Below are positions 54,554-64,000 of a stretch of 64,000 nt of DNA, one piece after another. Origin of the DNA: Diphasiastrum complanatum (Eukaryota > Streptophyta > Lycopodiopsida > Lycopodiales > Lycopodiaceae); the NCBI GenBank assembly GCA_029204225.1, contig MU831896.1, positions 1 through 64,000 on the forward strand, in the 5' to 3' direction. Each line of letters opens with the position of its first letter. The stretch's first letter is position 1. The notes under the pieces were generated by a model that worked only from the letters and a program-made list of their open reading frames with translations, did not search any database and was not told the origin of the DNA. A program made the translations under genes and the position numbers.

Positions 54554-55290
54554 TGTGAAGAATTGAAAAAGATTATCTATGTCAGATATAGGGGTCTTAT
54601 GTTTTTTACATCAAGCATCTAGGTGTAGGATGTTGATAGGAATAAATTTGGCATAGATGGCAAATTATGCATTTCCACTTGTAATGCCACTATTGAGCCA
54701 AAATAGAGTAAGAGGCTAAACACTTGCTAATTAGAGTGTAGACAAGTGCAAAGTTTTTGTTTGATGAATTCCAAGAGGTCCAATAGGATATAGAGGTGGA
54801 ACCTTGTGAGGTCCAATAGGAAATTGAGGTGTGCTTGAATATAGTCCAATAGAATTAAGAGGTGCATAGATCAATGATCCAATAGGATCAAGAGGTGACA
54901 AAATGTGGTCCAATCATTGTTAAGCATAGTGGTAGCTCGTGGAACTACTAGTATCATTGTACTCCTCATTTTGAAGTAAATTGATTTGGTGATTTCATGG
55001 ATTTTGTGAGTTATTGGATTTCTAGCTTTCTCTCTCTACCCGAGAGCTCTTGATGCATTTTCTCTCTCTACCCGAGGAGAGCAGCTTGTTTTTACTTAGA
55101 TTATTTTTTGAATACTTCCCACACGTGTGAGTGAGAGTTGGAAGTGATTGAATGCATGTAGTAGTGTGTTTTTGCCATAGGATTCAAGATTGATCTTGAA
55201 TCTCAATCTAGTCTTGATCTTGGTGCATCTACACACCTTAGGAGATCACAAGTACATGTAGTGGACAGTCCACACGTGTGAAATTTAACA
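54554..55290 (+). repeat. Element F 5' LTR
   Basis: 737 bp, begins TGTGAAGAATTG and ends AATTTAACA. Has the 33-bp minisatellite near 54770-54915 and CACACGTGTG at 55130-55139 and 55271-55280. Confidence 0.95.
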
Positions 55291-55303
55291 TGGTATCAGA
55301 GCC
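55291..55303 (+). promoter_or_regulatory. Element F primer-binding site
   Basis: TGGTATCAGAGCC directly after the 5' LTR. Confidence 0.92.
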
Positions 55304-55992
55304 TACCTAAGGTTACCATGCATTTTGATCCATCTAAGTGAAAAAATTTTCATCAATCTTGAGCTAGAAGTTGTCAAGGCCCATTTTCCTAACTATCTTG
55401 TTCAATCTTGGATCAAAAGAGATCAAAAGGACATTGATTGGGTCTGACCTAGTACTGTACGGAATCAGGTGCTCAGACACGTGTGAGGAACATCCAATTT
55501 CAGTTTAGAAGTTCTCTCTCATGTTTGATCCATTTATCTTGCTTGATAGCTTGTTTTGAAGCTATTTTTGTCTAGTTTCTGTTGCAATCAGTTTCATTCC
55601 ATTTGGTTGAGCCAATCAAAAGTTATAAGCTTTTGAAGAGGGTTAGGTAGGGCACCTAGACCTGGGTGGACACATTTGGTTTGGTCAAGAGGTTGCTTGG
55701 TTGATCCAAAATCATACTTGTATGCTTGCCAATCTCATCTATATGTGATCTAGGCACTGTTTTGAGATCTTAGCCATTTTGTTTCATGCAATATCATTGT
55801 ATTTGAGTCAAATTTGGTTTCTTAGTGTATTTCACACGTGCTAAGAGTGTTGGATCCTAACTTTGCCTATACTCCATCATTTGATGTGAAATAGATCTTG
55901 TTTTAGAGAGATTTGTGTAGCTAGTGAGAATCAATTCACAAATTGTTGTAAGTCTTTCATAGGAGGAGATAGTACTCAATCATTGGATCCTA

Positions 55993-56961
55993 TTGAAAGT
56001 GTGTAACAACATTTATTGTTCATCATCTGAGTTTTCTTCACTTCAAATGTCTTCAATGGGTTCATCCTTGTTGGAACCAAGTGAAAGATTGACCACTTCA
56101 AATTATTCAATTTGGAAAATGAGGATGGAGTCCATCTTTATCCTTCAAGACGTGATGGACATAGTTCTTGGCCTTGAAGAAGAACCACAAGTTCTTCAAG
56201 AGGTTCAAAAATACAGAAAGAGAGCTAGGATGGCTCTCCACTACATTAAGATGAATGTCTCTAATGAGATATTGAGGGAGATAGGTACTTGTACAACAGC
56301 CAAAGAAGCTTGGGATTGTCTCAAGACTATCTATGAGGCTAAGAATACCTCTAGGCTTCTCACTCTTAGGAATCAAATCTTTCAAAGTAGCCAAAAGAGT
56401 GATGAGAGTGCATCTAGTTATGTTTTGAGAGTAAAAGTTATTCATAGAGAGCTTGCTTGCATTGGTGATTCCATCAATCAAAATGAGCTAGTTCAAGTCA
56501 TTCTCAATGGCTTGAGAAGTGAATTTGATAATCTTGTCCAATCCTATGCCATTAAGGAGGAGCTACCAAGTTTGGAGGCTCTCCAAAGTGTGCTAATTTC
56601 AGAAGAATCAAGACAAGAGTACAAGCTCTTGAGGATGGACAAGCTTTCTCTCACTCATAATGATGGCAAAGCTCTCTTTGCCAAGGATAAGCACAAAGAG
56701 AGGAGCAAGAACCAACATCAACAATCCTCAAGCAAGGACAAAGTCAAATCCAAAGACAAAGATGAGGAGGAAGATGATTCCTCTAATGCTTCATCATCCA
56801 AGCTCAAGAAGAAGAAGAAGATCAAGTGCTTTTATTGTGGCAAGAAAGGTCATTATGCCACCAATTGCTTCAAAAAGAAGAATCAACTCAAGCAAGCCAA
56901 TATTACCAATGAGAAGGAAGACACTATTGCAAGTGATGGAGAGGGCTCTTATGGTCTCTAG
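55993..56961 (+). pseudogene. gag: Element F Gag
   Basis: 322-residue frame; the likely start is MSSMGSSLLEPSERL at 56047 or 56056, since the first residues lack the family pattern. Complete capsid domain, Lys/Asp/Ser-rich linker and zinc knuckle CFYCGKKGHYATNC. In this family gag should read on into pol; a 2-bp loss near 56945 (compare D at about 35020) shifts the frame to a stop at 56961. Confidence 0.9.
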
Positions 56962-58804
56962 TTTCTCATCTACTCCTTTCATGAAGGACGGCCTATGGTA
57001 TATTGATAGTGGAGCCTCTTCACATATGTGTAGCTCCAAGGACTCTTTCTCTTCTATTGCACCTTATGATGGAGTGAAGAAATCAATATACACTGCAAAT
57101 GATTTTGAATGTCCTATTGAAGGCATAGGGAACATTCCCTTGAAGCTTTCATCCTCTAAAGTTCTTTCTCTCTCTAGAGTTCTTTATGTACCTAAGCTTA
57201 CCAAGAATCTTATTAGTGTTGGCCAATTGCTTGATAATGGCCTTGATGTAAAATTCAATGTTGATACTTGCACTATCAAGAAGAATGATGAGATACTTGC
57301 ATTAGGATCTAGATTTGGTGGCATCTATAAACTAGATCCAAATGAGTATGTGAATGCTTGTAATGTTGCTTTTGTGAACAAGCTCTCTATGGAGGAATTA
57401 TGGCATAGGAGGTTGGGACATCCCAACTACAAATCCATGCTCTCTATGATCAAAGAATCCAAAGCTATTGGCTTGCCAAAGTCATTCTCCAAGAAGATCA
57501 AGCCTTGTGAGGCTTGTGCTATTGCTAAATCTCACAAAAAGCCATTTACAAGATCTTCTATCAAAAGCAAGCATCCTTTGGAGTTAATCCACTCGGATGT
57601 GCATTTCTCATCAACTACAAGCAAGGGAGGAGCCGCTTGTTTTGTTACTTTCATTGATGATTACACAAGATTCACTTGGATATATCTTCTTGCTTCAAAA
57701 TCTATGGTGTTTGATCATTTCCTTATTTTCAAAGCTTATATAGAGAAGCAATTCTCATTCAAGATTAAAGCTCTTAGAAGTGATGGAGGTGGTGAATATA
57801 TCTCCAATAAATTTGAAGATTTTTGTGAGCTTGAAGGGATTAAAAGAGAGTTTTCTTGTGCCTACTCTCCATCTCAAAATGGAGTGGCCGAGAGAAAGAA
57901 TAGATCTCTATGTGAATGTGCAAAATCTATGAGAATTGAGGCATCTTTGCCCAAAGATTTTTGGGGAGAAGCCATTAATTGTGCAAATTATCTTTGCAAT
58001 AGGCTCCCACATATAGCTCTTGGAGGAAAGTCATCATATGAAATCTTATTTTTGAAGAAGCCTGAGGTTGATTTCTTTAGAGTTTTTGGATGCTTATGCT
58101 TTGTCCATATTCCCTTGGAAACAAGGAAGAAGGAAGATTCTAGTGCATTCAAAGGGATCATGGTTGGATACTCATCCACCAAGAAGGCCTATAGAGTCTT
58201 TATACTCTCTACTTCTCAAGTTATTGAAAGTAGAGATGTTGTCTTTCATGAAGATCAACACTCATCATTTGAAGAGGCCGAGATCAAGAAATCTATGGAT
58301 GCATCATCAATTATTGATTTTGAAGACAATCATGATGTGATGGGGTCGAGATTTGAAGAAGACTCTCCTCGGATTTTTTCACCAAGAAGATCCATGAGAG
58401 ATAGATCCGAGCCTAAGAGGCTCTCATATGTTGACAAAGGCAAACAAGTGGATCTTGATTCCACTAATTATGTTTTTTATGTCTCTCATGAAGAGCCAAA
58501 GAATGTACAAGAGGCACTCAATACCAAGGAGTGGTATGATGCCATGAAGCAAGAGTATGATGCAATGATCACCAACAATACTTGGGAGCTTGTGGATCCT
58601 CCTTCCAATAAGCATGTGATTGGTTGCAAGTGGGTATTTCGGATCAAGTTCAATCATGATGGCACAATCAACAAGCATAAAGCAAGATTATGTGCCAAAG
58701 GATTTTCTCAAATCCATGGCCTTGATTATGAGGAGACCTTTGCACCCGTTACAAAGATGGTGACAATAAGAATTCTTATTTCTCTTGCTTGTTTTTTCAA
58801 GTGA
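56945..58804 (+). pseudogene. Element F protease, integrase and reverse transcriptase start
   Basis: Open in a frame that starts at 56660, but only from about 56945 is the sequence native. Protease YIDSGASSHM, pre-integrase, HHCC, integrase motifs HSDVHFSSTT, LRSDGGGEY and SQNGVAERKN all present; linker; reverse transcriptase start through YEETFAPVTKMVTIRILISL. Ends at a TGA (58802-58804) where D has TGG. Apart from the frame break and this stop it appears functional. Confidence 0.9.
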
Positions 58805-58807
58805 AAG

Positions 58808-60034
58808 GTGTTCCAATTAGATGTATCCAATGCTTTTCTAAATGGTTATCTTGAGGAGGAGATCTATATGGAACAACCTCAAGGATTCATCAAGGATGAG
58901 TCCAAAGTGTGCTTGCTCTTCAAAAGTCTTTATGGACTCAAGAAAGCACCAAGATCATGGTATTCAAGACTTAACTCTTTTCTTATCTCACTAGGATTTA
59001 CTCTTAGTGACTATGTTCCTTCCATGTATCTAAAGTTTGTTGATAGCAATATTGTCATTCTTCTAATTTATGTTGATGACATTATTCTTTGTGGAAGTTG
59101 TATCAAGCTAGTTGATGAAACCAAGCTAGCACTTGGATGTGAGTTTAAAATGCAAGATCTAGGAGAGATACATTACATCCTAGGCCTAGAAATTGATTTT
59201 TATGAAAATCATGTCTTTATATGCCAATCTAGATATGCTCACTCTATGTTGAAAAAATTCCATATGGAAAATTCTAAGAGCATAGATATTCCAATGGAGC
59301 AAATTGTAAAAGATCTTAATAAAGGTGATGAAAGATCCTTTGAGGACATCACACTTTTTAGGAGTCTTGTAGGCTCCTTGATTTGGCTTACCATTACTAG
59401 GCCCGATCTTAGTTTTTGTGTGCACAAATTGAGTCAATTTATGCAAGAACCTAAGATCCATCATTGGAAGATGGCCAAGAGGATTCTAAGATATGTATCT
59501 TCATCTTGTGATTATGGTCTACTCTATAAAAGTGAAGATCTATCCATTATTGGCTACTCGGATTCGGACTTTGCAAGTGACAAGATGGATCGAAAGTCTA
59601 TTAGTGCATACACTATCTTTCTTGGAGGCAATCTAATATCTTGGCTTTCCAAAAAGCAAGATACTATATCTCTCTCTTCATGTGAGGTCGAGTACAAAGC
59701 ACTCACTACAACTACCAAAGAAGTGCTTTGGATCAAGAGGTTATTAATGGAACTAAAGTGCTTCAAGGAGGATGATCTACCAATGATCAAGTGTGATAAC
59801 ATCTCAGCCCAAGCTCTTGCCAATAATCCCATATTTCATGCAAGAAGCAAGCACATAGAAGTGGCACACCATTTTGTGAGAGAAAAGCTTATTGGAGGAG
59901 AAATCTATTTGGATCATGTCAACTCGTCCTCTTGTATTGCCGATCTACTCACCAAGCCTTTGAGCAAAAGTGCTTTCATCAAGCATAGATCTAATCTTGG
60001 AGTTATATCAAGATCAATGCTCAAATCTTCATAG
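58808..60034 (+). pseudogene. Element F reverse transcriptase and RNase H
   Basis: 408 residues in frame with the preceding block after the single stop. Active site LIYVDDIILCG intact; YGLKKAPRSWYS (usual form KQAPRSW). RNase H motifs YSDSDFASDKMDRKS and HARSKHIEVAHHFV present; SSCEVEYKAL has Val where relatives have Ala. Ends 18 bp before the 3' LTR, with the polypurine tract TTTTTTAGGAGGAG between. Confidence 0.9.
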
Positions 60035-60052
60035 ACAATTTTTTAGGAGGAG

Positions 60053-60789
60053 TGTGAAGAATTGAAAAAGATTATCTATGTTAGATATAGGGGTCTTATG
60101 TTTTTTACATCAAGCATCTAGGTGTAGGATGTTGATAGGAATAAATTTGGCATAGATGGCAAATTATGCATTTCCACTTGTAATGCCACTATTGAGCCAA
60201 AATAGAGTAAGAGGCTAAACACTTGCTAATTAGAGTGTAGACAAGTGTAAAGTTTTTGTTTGATGAATTCCAAGAGGTCCAATAGGATATAGAGGTGGAA
60301 CCTTGTGAGGTCCAATAGGAAATTGAGGTGTGCTTGAATATAGTCCAATAGAATTAAGAGGTGCATAGATCAATGATCCAATAGGATCAAGAGGTGACAA
60401 AATGTGGTCCAATCATAGTTAAGCATAGTGGTAGCTCGTGGACCTACTAGTATCATTGTACTCCTCATTTTGAAGTCAATTGATTTGGTGATTTCATGGA
60501 TTTTGTGAGTTATTGGATTTCTAGCTTTCTCTCTCTACCCGAGAGCTCTTGATGCATTTTCTCTCTCTACCCGAGGAGAGCAGCTTGTTTTTACTTAGAT
60601 TATTTTTTGAATACTTCCCACACATGTGAGTGAGAGTTGGAAGTGATTGAATGCATGTAGTAGTGTGTTTTTGCCATAGGATTCAAGATTGATCTTGAAT
60701 CTCAATCTAGTCTTGATCTTGGTGCATCTACACACCTTAGGAGATCACAAGTACATGTAGTGGACAATCCACACGCGTGAAATTTAACA
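60053..60789 (+). repeat. Element F 3' LTR
   Basis: 737 bp. Both palindromes are mutated here: CACACATGTG at 60619-60628 and CACACGCGTG at 60770-60779. Confidence 0.95.
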
Positions 60790-60794
60790 AAATA

Positions 60795-61201
60795 AACAAA
60801 TCTTTAATCTTTCGCACGAATGTGTTCAGGTCTTTGCCGTCCCACTGTAAGTAAGTTAATTGGTCTTCCAACAACATGATCTGATTACGAGATCGAGTCT
60901 CATTCTTGGTTTGCAATTTTTCCCATAAATCCTTTGCGTTCGAAATTGATGTAAGATCTAGCATTATATTGTCATGCACTGAAGACGCAATAATTGCTGT
61001 AGCTTTGTCATTTTCTAAACTCCATTTTCGAAGTTCTTTGCCAGGAGTAGCTACTGGCTTCTCCTCAATTGGTTCTACCCATTGCCATAGACCTTCGCCT
61101 TTCAACAAGAGTGAAGTCTTTAATTTCCAAATCAAGTAGTTTGAACCTTCTGGATCCAAGATCGTAGTGATCTTAGCTTGAATATTAATGATCGACGACA
61201 T
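60795..61201 (-). pseudogene. gag: Element G gag, N-terminal part
   Basis: About 135 residues from MSSIINIQAKITTILDPEGS. Contains NYLIWKLKTSLLLKGEGLWQ and the capsid core (SISNAKDLWEKLQTKNETRS, LTYLQWDGKDLNTFVRKIKD). The frame reads on into the LTR of F at 60789; the native continuation is at 54548. Start codon chosen because it begins the conserved region. Confidence 0.8.
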
Positions 61202-61273
61202 CTTCTAATTCTAAATAACCTCCAAATAGTAGCTTGCTAATGGATGTATGAAGAATACTGAGAGAGGTATGAA

Positions 61274-61380
61274 GATACCACTGTATCGACTCTGATTTGT
61301 TCTGATATCACTATATCAACTTTGAACTTGTATATTCTGACACCATTGTATCAGATTTATTCCGCATGCTCTGAACCACT
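61274..61380 (-). promoter_or_regulatory. Candidate primer-binding site and three primer-site-like repeats of element G
   Basis: Minus-strand AGTGGTTCAGAGC at 61368-61380 resembles the initiator-Met site with one base missing. Three similar motifs follow in the leader: GATACAATGGTGTCAG (61338-61353), GATATAGTGATATCAG (61302-61317) and GATACAGTGGTATC (61274-61287). Any of them could be the original primer site. Confidence 0.4.
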
Positions 61381-62544
61381 ATAGGAAAAATAGTAATTAT
61401 TCTTTCACAGAGAACACGATTAATGTTCGAATAAATTAAACTAATATTAGTATTTTCAATCGGGATTATATTCGATTTATGTACTAATAGAATAGTATTA
61501 GTTTTGATTGAATATGTGTACAAAAATTATGTGCGGAAGTAAGAGACAACTTAAGACAATTAAAAAGTGTTGATCAAAAACAAATTTATAATTCTGAATC
61601 TGATTCAGTATACATCTCTTGTTGTCTTATCTCGTTATTGTGTCTCTGATTGAATGAGTTGGTTACAACGAGTAGTGCACATGTATTTATATTGCTATAG
61701 GACAAGTCTTTTGGCCTTTTATTTACAAGTCTTTTGGCCTTTCAATTTTGTAGCAATAGGTCTAACTGTTTACGACGATTGATATTCAAATAGATGCTTT
61801 GTTTTCAAGCCGCATAATTTCAGTTCGCGAATATTTCGCGACGGTCTATCTCTTCGTCTTTGCTTCGTGGTTTGCAAATTATTCACAACAATTGTCTCTG
61901 AGGTTGAAGTAGAATCTAGAATATTTCATGAACTATTCAAGATAGTTTCTCGGCAGGTGAGCCTGAAGCACAGCCCAAAAGATTTCGCGAATTGTTTGTG
62001 ACAATTTCATGACATGTGAGGTTTGAACAAGAAATAGAATATTTTCGTGAAATGATTCTGTTCGCAAATCTTTTGAGCTTCAACAAGAAAGCCACGAGCT
62101 TCTATAAATAAGTGTTTCACGAATCTTTCGTGAATCTTTCGAGTTGACTGCAAGACAAAGTTCACGAATCATTCAAGGTTGATCACGAATAAAAATGTTT
62201 CGAGTTCAAGTTTGTTTCTTATCCTTTGTCAAGTAAACTACGTGCTTTGTTAGTAGAATCAAAATCTGTTTGATCAGTTGTTCCACAGTTAGATTCTACC
62301 AGACGATGGAGGATCTACGGTTGAGATCCTTTCCTTCTTGAGGTTGCCAACCATCAAGAAGTTGTTCAGTAAATGTGCGACGGCCTGGAGAGCTAGATCA
62401 ATAATGAGCTCTACCAAGTAACCTGCAATACAACTCTGTGGTATTGTCCATGAAAGGCTTTAAGATATTTTTGGCATGCTTATGGTTTGGCGATGGGCAT
62501 GGTCTAGAAACTATTCCTATAGTAGCAAGGTCAGCATCAATAAC
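61381..62544. other. Probable LTR or flank of element G, no gene
   Basis: AT-rich and non-coding. 61824-62200 holds repeated TTCGCGAA- and TTCACGAAT-type palindromic words (for example TTCGCGAATATTTCGCGA at 61824). If the primer-binding site at 61368-61380 is right, this would be the 5' LTR of G, but its other copy is not in the window. Confidence 0.4.
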
Positions 62545-62847
62545 TCACACCTTGTGGATAGCTCCATGATAGGTGATATGAAACTTGAATTTACCCTTAT
62601 TCCAAGTGCTAAAGCCCATGGTAATAGATTGCATATTGATTTTGCTTGAAAAGGCACGCTCATGGATACCCATTGCGGTGAGCAAGTGCTCAGCAAGGGT
62701 CATCCACTCAGCCACCCTTCTTGTGCTAGGAATCACCATAAGATCCGTTGCAGTTGGAACATCATGGTGAATTATGTATCGAGGTGAATGACTGGTTGAC
62801 ACATATAGCCTACTATACAATCCATTGCTGCAAAAGCTAGATTCCAA
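62545..62847 (-). other. Open frame of unknown nature, 100 residues
   Basis: Minus-strand frame starting MESSFCSNGLYSRLYVSTSH. Contains RRVAEWMTLAEHLLTAMGIH. No family recognised, no signal peptide or membrane segment. It could be a retroelement fragment or a chance frame. The 61-residue plus-strand frame in the same place is its shadow. Confidence 0.25.
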
Positions 62848-64000
62848 TTAACAGTATCTGTTTGAGAGTCATAATGAACTTTCAAAGTTTTTAGCCCAAC
62901 TTACTGATTATCAAAATTAGTATGTTGAACTGACTCGAACTCTCAAAGAACTAATATTTTTTTGTAAAAATGTGTTAAACTTTCCACAAAAGGTTACCAA
63001 CAACTAGATGAACAATCACTTGGGCCTTCTATTTTTGGTATTATTCTTCACAGACCTAACAGTATATAGATCTGAATCACATCTATGTGCAATAAATCAC
63101 ACCTGTGTGCAGTGAATCGAACGAAGGTTCTTTAGGATTTTTGGTGGTTTTTTATGTTTTTTTGTGGTTTTTGTTTTGTTTCTGAAAATCTGCTGGGAAT
63201 TAACCTTTGCTCTTCAAACTAAAAATCCTCTGTATGAAGGCGGTGTTGTCTGCAACTTGGCAAAGGTTCTTTGCCAGGGAGCAAAACGCTATCAAGACTG
63301 ATGAGGATTTTGTCTTCTCTTTTACCAAATATGACAAAAAATGAACGATTTTTGGCATTTTCTCTGATTTCTCAAATTCAAATGGATCTTAAGAATTGTA
63401 ATCTGTATGGTTTCCCCTCCTCAACAATCAAATTAGATTTCAAACAAGAAAATCCACTCAAACCAAGCAAGATATCTCGTAATTTAACCCTACTATGCCA
63501 AACAAGATGCCTAATACAAGCTAACATCCATCCAAACATGCTAAAAACTGAAAAACTGGCGTAGCTCCCTGGCAACGGTGCCCAAAATTGTAGTGGACAT
63601 CTCCTAACCTACCCTCAACCCTAGATCCAAGCACACAAGCATCAAGGAGATGAAGCTAGTTGTCATGCGGAGGTTCGTTCCCATGAGAGCGATGACATAT
63701 TTCATAATCCAACATGTATGTATCAACACTAAGATCCATTAACACTAAGCATTAACACTATATCCATTAACACTAATCCACAAAGATAGAAACTTACTCT
63801 TATCTCTCTCCCTTTCTCTCTCACAAAAATCATAAGAATGATCAATCCAATAAGCATCAAATCCAACAAATAGCAAACACAAGGAAAACATAAGAGTTAG
63901 AGGAGGAGAGGTGAAGCGCAAGGACGTTCCTTATCCATTTCATGAGAGGGCCAACCTTCTTGTATTAAAATGAAGAGAATATATACAAATAATTCGAATC
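62848..64000. other. Right end, no gene recognised; possible Ty3/gypsy edge
   Basis: No coding sequence identified. TTGCCAGGGAGC near 63269-63280 and its inverse GCTCCCTGGCAA near 63564-63575 form a 12-bp inverted repeat about 290 bp apart. Minus-strand TGGGCACCGTTGCCAGGGAG at about 63565-63584 resembles the tRNA-Asp primer site used by plant Ty3/gypsy elements (TGGCGCCGTTGCCGGGGA). If so, an LTR would lie to the right and run out of the window. Confidence 0.35.

Larger units (their letters stand above)
54554..60789 (+). mobile_element. Element F: Ty1/copia retrotransposon, same family as D, near complete
   Basis: Perfect target duplication AAATA (54549-54553 and 60790-60794). Both LTRs 737 bp (54554-55290, 60053-60789) with about eight differences by eye. 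6236 bp. Gag-Pol is nearly intact: one 2-bp deletion near 56945 and one stop near 58802. The integrase and reverse transcriptase motifs lost in D are intact in F. Confidence 0.96.
53521..61380 (-). mobile_element. Element G: old copia-type element of another lineage, split by element F
   Basis: Minus-strand order: possible primer-binding site 61368-61380, gag part 1 (60795-61201), [element F], gag part 2 (54088-54548), protease remnant (about 53922-53946), pre-integrase (53521-53866). Then it is truncated by the C-type LTR of patchwork I. No reverse transcriptase is found in the window. Gag shares almost nothing with the other elements beyond the general UBN2 and zinc-knuckle plan. LTRs were not identified with confidence. 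Confidence 0.75.

Noticed and set aside
63565-63584. A tRNA-Asp gene
   Set aside because: Only the 3' acceptor-end sequence is matched, not a cloverleaf; a primer-binding site explains it better.

Overview
This is a transposon-dense stretch of a plant nuclear genome: AT-rich, with intron-like gaps, Ty1/copia elements primed by initiator-Met tRNA, and a Helitron. The sequence does not fix the species. An early-diverging land plant (bryophyte, lycophyte or fern) seems plausible to me, but that is a guess. I find no tRNA, rRNA or confident single-copy host gene; nearly all recognisable coding sequence is mobile-element protein.

Layout. 1-4382: non-coding flank with a GA microsatellite and two related copies of a non-coding sequence. 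About 4383-43121: one large Helitron of the endonuclease-bearing type (Helitron2/Helentron-like), about 13.8 kb of its own DNA, expanded to about 38.7 kb by later copia insertions. These are element A (7274-11740, minus), element B (12160-19936, plus) holding element C (14210-19743, minus), and element D (26198-38861, plus) holding element E (27941-34371, minus). The Helitron coding parts, in order, are three small phase-matched exons of an unknown protein (11881-20072), unassigned coding remnants (20074-25100), a DUF6570-like and Helitron-N region (25200-26190 and 38862-39125), the HUH Rep (39200-40665), a Pif1-type helicase (40678-42150), and a C-terminal endonuclease/exonuclease/phosphatase domain (42190-42767). 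Sequence at 1784-2520 matches both outer flanks of this composite and acts as a paralogous empty site, which brackets the insertion.

43122-45618: Helitron right flank, a stray fragment of an E-type leader, and a serine/proline-rich ORF with one C2HC zinc finger, cut by element H. 45619-53520: copia element H (minus), with its 5' LTR truncated and joined to a rearranged copia patchwork (I) whose two halves meet head-to-head at a perfect palindrome. 53521-61380: an older copia element G (minus, different lineage), split by the near-complete element F (54554-60789, plus). 61381-64000: probable LTR or flank of G, an unassigned ORF, and a possible Ty3/gypsy primer-binding site near the right edge.

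How they relate. Target-site duplications date the order: C after B, E after D, F after G, and B and D after the Helitron. Element E alone has an unbroken 1317-residue Gag-Pol and near-identical LTRs, so it is the youngest and the only plausible autonomous source. D and F are the same family, each with different inactivating changes. A, B and C keep gag-like sequence but have lost or scrambled pol. The LTRs of unrelated families share a CACACGTGTG (G-box-core) palindrome. The Helitron protein has internal stops and frameshifts and reads as a dead copy.
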